In this document: positions 56,074-64,000 of the stretch, one piece after another
Layout: every line of letters begins with the position of its first letter
Position numbering within the stretch: position 1 is the stretch's first letter
Origin: Cavia porcellus
Taxonomy: Eukaryota > Chordata > Mammalia > Rodentia > Caviidae
DNA length: 64,000 bases
Direction: 5' to 3'
Assembly (NCBI RefSeq): GCF_034190915.1
Contig: NW_026947490.1
Span: 69,305,494 to 69,369,493 of the forward strand
Translations under genes and position numbers: made by a program
The notes under the pieces: model-generated
The model's input: the letters and a program-made list of their open reading frames with translations, nothing else
What the model was told of the DNA's origin: nothing
Databases searched by the model: none

Positions 56074-58142
56074 TCTCAGGTAGAAAAGAAATAGAACTAC
56101 TTTTATTAGTTTTGGCTAAGGAAGGAGTTTTGGAGACCGGTAAGATGACCTATTAACAACTGATCTGAAGGAGTACCTGCTGTACAAAACAAACAGACAG
56201 AAAGATTCACTGGGGCTGGGGAAGTCTTGTGGTTGAAGAGGGCTTGGTGCTCACGCAAAAAGGGAGTGGGAGGTTTATCTCTGGAGTGAGAAGGAGAAGA
56301 TGGAACTTACTGTTGGAGAGAGAAGTTGTTTCTCTGGGTCTGGCACCAAGTTGGGCAGGTGTCATGTTACAGATAGCTGAGCTCCAAGCTAGCAGAACCT
56401 ATCAAGATCTTTACATAACCATTTTTTTCCCTCCTTTTCAGAATTGTTCAAACTTCCAACATGAGAGGTTAAGTATGGGAGTAAAGGCTCTCCTAGAATC
56501 CTTTTTTCTGTTTTAGACTAGCACAACTTCACAGGTTTCTAACACATCTCTGTTTTCAACTTTGTAGTAGATTCTGAGTCTGTTCTGTTCATTCACCTGC
56601 AGGATCATCTTGGCTTTCTGTGCTTAGAAAGGTTACATAATTGTCTTTCTGGGAGTTGTGCTAAAGTCTAGCTGGTGCAGACCTGCACTTGTCATCTACT
56701 ATGAACTGAAGTGATGTCTTGGTTTAGATGATATCAGTGATGCCGGTTTTTAACTGTTTCTCCGCCTTCTTCTTCTCTAAACCCCTCCCTATCCAGTCTC
56801 TTCTTTAACAGGGTGCAGAGCAGTCAGTGCAGTTACTGGATTAGATACTCATCTCCTCTTGGCTGACTGAAGGCTCTATTACCAAAGAAGAATTAAATTC
56901 AGCACTGGTTGAGAGGTTGCTGAGATCCGCGCCTTATACCATCTCCACAGAAGTGGGAAGAGTCCACACATGGAGGGAAGAGTCCACCCAGAGAGAAGCA
57001 GGTAGACGGCTCCTGTGACTTGCTCTGCTCCCCTATGGTGCCCAGCCTTTGTAAGGCTGAGCAGCCTCCTTGCATGCCTAAACTGATGCTTGGTGCTGCC
57101 CTGGTAGGATGGTAAATGGTACCAGCAGCTCACTGTGTAAAGTGGTATTCACTTGGTGGTGTTATTTTTATGACAAAATTGTACAAATCTGTATTGGCTG
57201 AGACCCTTGTGTAGATTAGGAGAGGTGAGGACCAGGAAGAGTTTATGCACCACAGTGAGGTCTCAACTTACCCCAAACCTCGCAGGAGTCCTCTTTTGCC
57301 ACCTGCCAGGAGCAACCTTTTTGGCACTGATGCTGAAAATATGGGAAAAGGGTCAAGTAGGGAAGTAGCTTTCAAGTCTCAGTTTTAACAACAGTTATGT
57401 AAGTGAAAATCTTTCTTTTCCCTTAGTATGTGTGCCTAAACGCATGGTAAACACTTTAGATTCTATTAATTGTCACTACTCCTTGTAATGAAGACTCTGC
57501 TGGTCCTCATTTGAAGATGATGATATTGAGAATGTAAAGCGACACCACAGGATCAGGATAGAGAGCTGGGATTTGAATCTGGGCCCCATGTGTACGGCTT
57601 TCAGTCATGTGTTGTGCTAGCTTATTAGTGATATCTCTGGCTACCCTTGACACTATTGTTTAGGTAACAAGTGAGAAGGGAAGAGGTAGAAGGTGAGTTG
57701 GTCTTGCTGGTCTTTAGTTCATCTGCTGAAGTGAAGAGGTAGGTCGGTGGGGAGACGGGCAGGAATCCCAGGGTGCACGTCCTGCTGCCAGCCTGGGCCT
57801 GCACCTCAGGAGGGACCGACCTCAGAGCCCTAGTGCCTATCACTGGGTTCTGAGGGTCCCCAAGACTAATGTGGATTTAGATAAGTAAGCAGCTGTAGCT
57901 CCCAATGTCAACAGTGCCAGCCCAGACAGAATCCAAAGCCCCTCGGTTCTCCACCTAATTTTGTAACCATTAACTTTTTTTAAAAATCAGTGATCACCCT
58001 GATTCTTGTAAATTACATGGGCTTCAAGCCAACAAAAACCCATGCCTCCTCTAATAGATTTAAAAAGTCCGTTTGAACACAAAGACTCTAAATAGATGGA
58101 AAAAGGGGTTTTCTGTATTTAAAGGTAGTAAATTGCTTTATA
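56074..58142. other. Intergenic stretch without recognised features
   Basis: About 2 kb of apparently single-copy sequence, the longest repeat-poor part beyond MEIG1. No exon with recognisable protein homology and no CpG island are seen. Confidence 0.4.
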
Positions 58143-58260
58143 GCTGAGCGTAGAGATGCAGGCCTGTGATTCCAGCACCCACAAGACTGAGGCAAGAGGG
58201 TCACTGCAAGTTCAAGGCCAGCCTGGGCTACATAAAAAACTGAAAAGAGAGAAGGAGGAA
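58143..58260 (+). repeat. B1-like SINE
   Basis: GCTGAGCGTAGAGATGCAGG, AAGACTGAGGCAAGAGGGTC and CAAGTTCAAGGCCAGCCTGG. It lacks the second internal copy. Confidence 0.8.
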
Positions 58261-58559
58261 TTGTTTTAAAGAAACTTTGAATACAGTTAATTGTTCTAGA
58301 GTCTTCAAGAACTTGAAAAACTGAACTGTAGGAAATGCACTTTTCATTTTGGGCTGGCCTGTTATCACTGAGTCTACTGTGATGGGCCTGTACAGCTTTG
58401 TGTACAAATGTTCTTTAAAAGAAAAATTACCTGAAAGTTTTAAGATGAGGAATTTCTCTTCAAAAATAATCTTTCCCTACAAAATGTTTTCACCATGCCT
58501 ATGCTGGCATGAAGGCTGTTATCTATGGATGGCTGGGATTGATCTATGATTGACTGTAA

Positions 58560-58740
58560 TGTGGATGAAGGAACTCAGCCTTCACACCAAGCCACAGTCC
58601 CTGTCTTCTTTATTTTTAATTTTGAGTAGGATGTTATTAGGTGGCTAAATTCCAGGCGGGGCTTGAATTTGTGATACTCTTCGCTGAGGCACCCACCCTC
58701 TTACCTAGTATCCAATTATCCCATGTGAAGGGTGGAGTCC
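58560..58740 (-). repeat. Old antisense ID/B1-like remnant
   Basis: AACTCAGCCTTCACACCAAG and TTTTAATTTTGAGTAGGATG with GGGGCTTGAATTTGTGAT are weakly SINE-like. Confidence 0.4.
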
Positions 58741-58897
58741 TCCTATGTAACACAGCCCACCTCGAAAGGGAGTGGTCCATGTTAGTTTTGGATATTTATC
58801 AAGACCAACTGACTGATATGTAATAGCAAAATGAAAGAAAAGAGAGATAAAACATTTAAAATCATAATACAATGTTTTATGGTCTCCTTTTTGGGAA

Positions 58898-58898
58898 G

Positions 58899-58951
<53 letters not shown>
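58898..58951. repeat. (ATCT)n microsatellite
   Basis: Thirteen or so perfect CTAT/ATCT units. Confidence 0.97.
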
Positions 58952-58952
<1 letters not shown>

Positions 58953-59919
58953 GTAAACCATCTGTTAACTTTATAGAAAGGTTTAAATTGTGGAAAATAC
59001 AAATGAAATAGAATGGCTTTTCAACAAGATAATTTCCAAGCCTTAGCTGGCTAGGTACATGGATCTGGGGAAACAATTTCCAATAACAGTGTAGATGCAG
59101 ATGTAGATATAAATATAGATTCAAAAGCACAGCTTTTCACATATTTGAAAGGGAATGAAATGTCAAGGCTCTGGAAAACTTGGAGGTGATTTAAAAGTGA
59201 CACTGGTGGTAATGAAGGCAATGGGAATATGGCCACCTCAGACTGTCAGGGGGAAGCTGTTCCCTGACCTGCAGAAAAGAAAAGCACTGAGTGAATGTTT
59301 ATATCACTATCCCTGCGTGTACTATATGTGCTTACTAAATGTTCTACATAGATCCTCAACTATTTCAGCCACGTCTCTTAAAGTTGATATACTCAGACTG
59401 TCAAATTCAGACCATAAAAATACTTTTTTCATCTTTATTCTTGGAAAAAGATTATATTTGCATGTATGTTCCTTATAACTAGTGAAGATTTCCACTGAAA
59501 TGCAGCTAACTCTGGGGAATTGAGTTGATAGTCGTGACGAGAAGCATGTTTGAATTTTTGCCTAGGAATGAAAAAGTGTTGAACTGCTTATGCCTGAGAC
59601 CCAGCGCGATTTTCAGGCTGATCTGCTTTCCCTGGGCAGGCAGCGGCTCTCTGTATTTTGCGAAATGGGGCGAAAAGATTCATGATTCATTGGAAGGTAG
59701 GTTAACTTTCATCATCATCTAAGGGGCAAAAGATGGGCATGTGCAGGTATTCAAGTTCCCTAAGTTTCTTTGATGTGTGGATTTATAATTCTTATTAAAC
59801 TGGGAAAATTTGTAATTATATCTTAAAAATGGCTGTCTTTCTCCTTCTTACGTTTCTATATGGCATAACGATAGATACTGTCCCATATATCACTGATCTC
59901 TGTTCAATTTGTTTATTTG
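58952..59919. other. Intergenic stretch without recognised features
   Basis: No gene or known repeat seen. Confidence 0.4.
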
Positions 59920-59924
59920 GTTTG

Positions 59925-60068
59925 TTTTGTTCAAAACAGGGTCATGCTTTGTACTCCAGTCTGGACTTGAAGTCACTATGTAGTGAGGCTGGCTTTGAAC
60001 TCATGGTGATTCTTTTGCTTCAGCCGCCCAAGTGTTAGGATTACAGGCGTGCATCACCACATTTTGTT
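59925..60068 (-). repeat. B1-like SINE, antisense
   Basis: AACAGGGTCATGCTTTGTAC, GAGGCTGGCTTTGAACTCAT, AGTGTTAGGATTACAGGCGT. Confidence 0.85.
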
Positions 60069-60159
60069 TAGGTTTCTTTTTTCTCTCTCTGTGTTTCCAT
60101 TGGAATTCTATTCCTGAAACATTGTGAAATTGAAGAAAATCCTCAGGCATTTTGTTTGT

Positions 60160-61165
60160 GTTTTTTTTTATTTTAAAAAGGATAACAGAATAAAACAAAT
60201 CAAAACAAGGCAGTATGAGAAATACAGGACTTCAAAACATTATGAAATCAATAATAGTTACCATAATGCCTTTTGAGGCCTTCAAAATAGCTGCAGATAA
60301 TTTCAGACATAGTAAAACTCAAACAGAACAGAATAGAATAAAAACAATAAAAAGAAAACAATGAATGCAATAAAGGACTTAAAAACAAGCCAGTAGTAAA
60401 TCCAAAATTGTTACCATAATTGTTATCATTGTTATCATTGAAATAGCTGCTCCTGCCATTGAATTTGACATAAACAAAACAATAGAAAATAAAACCCAAT
60501 CCAATAAAATAATGGAAACGATATAGGACTTCAAAACAAGACCATAGGGAATCAATGATGACTGCAACCCTCAGAAGGAATTCCCTCCCCCCTCAAGATG
60601 CCACACTGCGTACCGCTATCCTCTGAGCCTATGATCAGCCCACTGGGCTAGACCTGCAATGTTAGTGAAACACCAAAGCACCACAGGCATCCAATCGCAT
60701 TTCAGTTTGATAGTGATCATCACAGCCTGTGTTTCTGGATAAGCTGGTTGCTTACAGTGGGGGGTGGTGTTGGGGGATTGGTACTTCTTGTTTGCCAGTC
60801 CTCGATGGAAGGGGCTGGGATCTGGCTGATCCAGTCCAGTGGCGGCCTGCGCATGGTGCTAGTTCCTGAACTGGACTTGCTTCCTGGTGTGGTCACCTTT
60901 TCTCTATACCCAGTCAGAGAATAGTGCTGACTTCAGGGAGAGGCTTAGGTTTTGGATGATCCAGTCCAGTGATGGCCCGCACATGGCGCTGGTTCTCATA
61001 CTCTTGTTTATGTTTCTTAATCTCTAGTCACATGACTAAAATGAATGCCTTCTGTGGGAAGGGAGCCAGAGCTTGTCAATGGTTGAAACCCTTGTTGGCA
61101 TTCCAATGCCTGGCTGTCTTTGCTGACTTGCTGCAATCTTTGTGTCTCTCATGTTGCAAGAATAG
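60160..61165 (-). mobile_element. L1 3'-UTR-like block, antisense
   Basis: An A-rich tract with ACAGAATAAAACAAATCAAA and repeated TTACCATAAT words follows a poly-T, as in the antisense L1 3' UTR at 3946-4690. A GC-richer part with a direct repeat follows (60824-60870 and 60954-61000). No ORF2 sequence is attached, so the assignment rests on similarity of the A-rich part. Confidence 0.5.
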
Positions 61166-61169
61166 AGAT

Positions 61170-61278
61170 AGCTGGGGATGGGGATATAGCTCAGTGGCAT
61201 AAGCACCTGCTTGGCAAGCTCAAGGTACTGGGTTGGATTCCTCGGACCAAAAAAAAAAAAAAAAAAAAAAAAAAAATA
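61170..61278 (+). repeat. ID SINE with long poly-A
   Basis: GCTGGGGATGGGGATATAGC, TCAGTGGCATAAGCACCTGC, then a long A run. AATAGAGA occurs on both sides as a probable short duplication. Confidence 0.9.
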
Positions 61279-61566
61279 GAGAAAGTTCTGTTGGCCACAT
61301 GACCTTGTAGAAGTAGCTCCCAGGCAGTTTTGAGCTTTTTCAGGCACAGCAACCAATACATCTCCACCTGCGGAAAGAGCCTGGATAATCTTACTGTTCT
61401 CAGCTGCACTCTCCCGTGGAGCCCAGGCGCCAGCTCTGGAAATCTGACTCCTCTGTGCGGCTGCATCCTGAAACAGGCCCTAACCAAACGCAAATAAAAA
61501 AGGCCCTGAAAAAGCATCCATAAGTAAAATTACAGAATTTGATGATACTAAAAAAACACAAATGAA

Positions 61567-61735
61567 ACTGGCTGAGGTACACATGCTTGTAATACCAGTT
61601 TTCTAGGAGGCGGGAGCAGGAGGATGACAAGTTCAAGCCTAGTATGGGCAAGTTAGCAATTTAGCAAGAACCTGTCTCAAAATAAAAAGAGCTGGGAATT
61701 AAATTAGTGAAAAGACTTTGGGTTCAACCTTCAGG
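61567..61735 (+). repeat. Diverged B1-like and ID-like fragments
   Basis: GGCTGAGGTACACATGCTTG and GACAAGTTCAAGCCTAGTAT, AACCTGTCTCAAAATAAAA, then a degenerate ID-like GGTTCAACC. Confidence 0.6.
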
Positions 61736-62054
61736 ACTTGGGAAGAGGCACCTGTGTGATGGGAAGAGGCACCTGTGTGATGGGTCACATTAGCTTCTCA
61801 GGACAGAGATGTCCGGGCTGAAACAACAACATGTGGCCATGGGCTTTCATGGAAACCCCCACGTGGAGTATTACCAAACAGCTCCTGGGACTGGCCATTC
61901 ATGTTATTGTCATGCTCTCTAATGCTTCAACTTGTTTTTATATTATCTCCTCCATTCTGCATTTACCATATTCGTTTTTCTTCTACACTTATAAGTTGAG
62001 TGACTTAATTTGTTTTCCTGTTTTTCTCTTGAGCATAACTATTTATTTATTTTT

Positions 62055-62188
62055 GTCTTTTTGACAACCACTTTGTGAAACCTTGTGCTCACTTTGTAGC
62101 CCAGGCTGGCCTGGAACTCCCAGGGATCCTCCTGCCTCAGCCTCCAGAGTTCTGGGATTACAGGTGTGCACTACCATGCCCTTTCTAG
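62055..62188 (-). repeat. B1-like SINE, antisense
   Basis: ACTTTGTAGCCCAGGCTGGC, GCCTCAGCCTCCAGAGTTCT and TGCACTACCATGCCC. Confidence 0.85.
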
Positions 62189-62331
62189 GCATAACTATTT
62201 AGAGACTGACACTGTCCTTCTGGCCACTGCTTTAATTGTATCTTATTAATTGTTACTTTTAAAAATTCTGTAACTTATTTTGTATTTCTTATCTGACCTC
62301 AGAGAGAAATTCTAAAAAATTAGGCAGTGGG

Positions 62332-62700
62332 CCTTTTTTTTTTTTTAATTTAAAAGGAAAAAGAGAAAAAACAAAACAAAGCAAAACAGTATAAGGGTAC
62401 AAGTAATACAGAACTACAAAAAAAAAAAAAAACTTATGATTGTTAGAGGTACCGCTTTGGCCTCAGGCCTTGGCATTGGCTTCACTTCTTTTGTAGACCT
62501 TTCATGGTGGGTTTCCTCGTGACTCTAAGCTCTGATCAGCACTCATGAGTGCAAAGCTCGGCAGGTGCCCACAGGTTCGTGTTTCTGACCATGTTGATCT
62601 TTCCTGTCCCAGGCGTCTTGACTCAAGCTTGGGGCACGATCCTTCCTTCGAAGTGTGCTTGTCTCTTCCGCCTGGACCCCACTGCATAAAGTGACTGTGG
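62332..62700 (-). mobile_element. L1 3'-UTR-like fragment, antisense
   Basis: A poly-T followed by AAACAAAACAAAGCAAAACA and a GC-richer part repeats the arrangement at 60160-61165. Boundaries are uncertain. Confidence 0.4.
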
Positions 62701-63230
62701 TGAATAAATGTCCATCAGCCCCTCCCCTGGGGACAGTGTCCCTCTTGGTGCTCTTTGATGTGCTCGTCTCAGATTTTACGTCATCCTGAGTTAGTACGAT
62801 TTCTGCTTTCTTCTTGCTCTCATTTCTATCTAAGGAAGTCTTCCACGCCTCCTGCTCCTTTCTGAGGTTCTGTGTTCGCTTGATTCCTTTACATGTAGGA
62901 TAAAGTTTGGTTCCATAGTGCAGAAAACTCTAAAAATCTTTTTCTTAAAATGAGTGAATTAAACCCATATCATTGTTCAGACAAATGTGACCACTCTTTG
63001 CTCTGTTGTATATCTGCCATGTGACTCTGTCTGTGTCTAGATTTTATTTTTTTATATTTTCCTTTCTTTAGGAATATTATAATATTGCCTCTAGCCATTA
63101 TCTTCATATTTTATATAATTTCCTTAATATTTGTTTTCCTTAACTATGCTATTACCCTTTATTCTTTAATATCATTGCATTTTTAACCTCAGAGACCCTT
63201 ATGCATATAAAATCAATGAACTTCCTCTTT
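62701..63230. other. Intergenic stretch
   Basis: No gene or repeat recognised. Confidence 0.35.
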
Positions 63231-63232
63231 TA

Positions 63233-63387
63233 TCTTTTTTTTTTTTCTGAGACAGAAACTTTCTGTGCCCAGGTTGGTGTTGAACTCAATGTGTAGCCCA
63301 GCCTAGCCTTAGACTTACAGGGATCCTTCTGCCTCAGCCTGGTGAGTGCTGAACTATAGACATATGTCACGCACGCCTGGCTTATTT
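63233..63387 (-). repeat. B1-like SINE, antisense
   Basis: TTTTCTGAGACAGAAACTTT, GTAGCCCAGCCTAGCCTTAG and CACGCACGCCTGGCTTA. Confidence 0.8.
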
Positions 63388-63494
63388 TTTCCTTTTTTTT
63401 TTTTTTCTTCTTTTTATGAAGTATTATGTCTACCTTATCAGAACATGTAACATTTTAAAATGAAATTTAATTTAATGGGTTTTTGTTCTGCTCT

Positions 63495-63605
63495 CAGTTT
63501 TTGTTTTTGTTTTTGACACAGGGTCTTGATGTGTAGTACAGGCTGGCCTTGAATGTATGGCAATCCTCCCAGTTCAGCTTCCCAAGTGGGGAACATGCCT
63601 GGCAG
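63495..63605 (-). repeat. B1-like SINE, antisense, truncated
   Basis: TTTTTGACACAGGGTCTTGA, GTACAGGCTGGCCTTGAATG, CATGCCTGGCA. Confidence 0.75.
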
Positions 63606-64000
63606 AACATATGACATTTATATATTGTTTTACGATCCTTACCCCTTTTTCCTTCTTTCTTCTTTCCCTTCTTTTTTTTCTTTGAAAATTTATTCATTAG
63701 TCCATGTTTGCAGCACACAATGATGCCACGCTTTGTGGGGAGCTGGAGCATGCGCATGACACGTCCTGCTTCCCTTTTTCTCCCTTTCCCTCCCCGTCTT
63801 CCATCTTCATCCCCCTCCTGTTTCTCCCTTTCTTAGAACCACAGCAGGATGTATGCAAAGCTCCCCTTCTCTTCTTGCACACTTTTCCTGATCTCCTCAG
63901 TTAGATGAAGCCCGCCTTCCTGCGTAAGTCTTGGCAGACTTTTTCTGTCGTGGCCCCATAGAGAGCAGCTTCAGTTTGTAAGCTGCGTCAGGACAGCAGG
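63606..64000. other. Pyrimidine-rich intergenic end of the window
   Basis: CT-rich tracts around 63640-63690 and 63760-63840. No exon is recognised. Frames on both strands lack a known domain. Confidence 0.35.

Noticed and set aside
63494..63904. Lysine-rich or serine/proline-rich frames at the window end
   Set aside because: They translate a SINE and pyrimidine-rich tracts. No recognised protein.

Overview
The window is mammalian nuclear DNA, almost certainly from a rodent outside the mouse and rat family. It carries B1-type SINEs with their internal duplication, tRNA-Ala-like ID SINEs of a non-murid form, rodent L1s, LTR retroelements, and spliced genic sequence with GT/AG introns. A castorimorph such as beaver is my guess from the ID form; this is a weak inference.

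Only one host protein-coding gene is supported: MEIG1 on the + strand. It has a CpG-rich promoter (about 1150-1800) with an RFX X-box-like site, a 5' noncoding exon that cannot be fixed exactly, a first coding exon (CDS 7370-7507) and a last coding exon (CDS 11419-11547). Together they give an intact 88-residue product. MEIG1 works with PACRG in spermatid manchette transport and sperm tail assembly. In mammals it lies between DCLRE1C and OLAH; neither is visible here.

From about 12 kb onward the window is intergenic and dominated by retroelements. At 12-21 kb there are hAT-Charlie-like elements and several LTRs, including two LTRs of one family in opposite orientation that form a large inverted repeat. 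At 21.4-25.4 kb lies an internally deleted L1 split by a solo LTR. At 25.9-31.4 kb lies a 5'-truncated, multiply broken class I (gammaretrovirus-like) ERV with gag, pro, pol, an env remnant and a 3' LTR of the same family as that solo LTR. At 31.76-33.19 kb is a composite non-autonomous retroposon with an L1-like 3' end and a 14-bp target-site duplication. At 34.7-37.25 kb is a block of degenerate TTAGGG-like repeats holding an insertion with a (GA)n tract.

At 37.3-43.6 kb is a near full-length, decayed L1 on the minus strand. At 43.9-52.0 kb L1 fragments form a nested stack: an old L1 is interrupted by a younger L1, which is itself interrupted by a solo LTR and an ID SINE. From 52 to 64 kb the sequence is mostly unannotated intergenic DNA with scattered SINEs, an (ATCT)n microsatellite and L1 3'-UTR-like blocks.

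I saw no CRISPR array, operon, rRNA or functional tRNA gene, and no novel coding system. The most unusual structures are the composite retroposon, the telomere-like block, the inverted LTR pair and the datable nested insertions.
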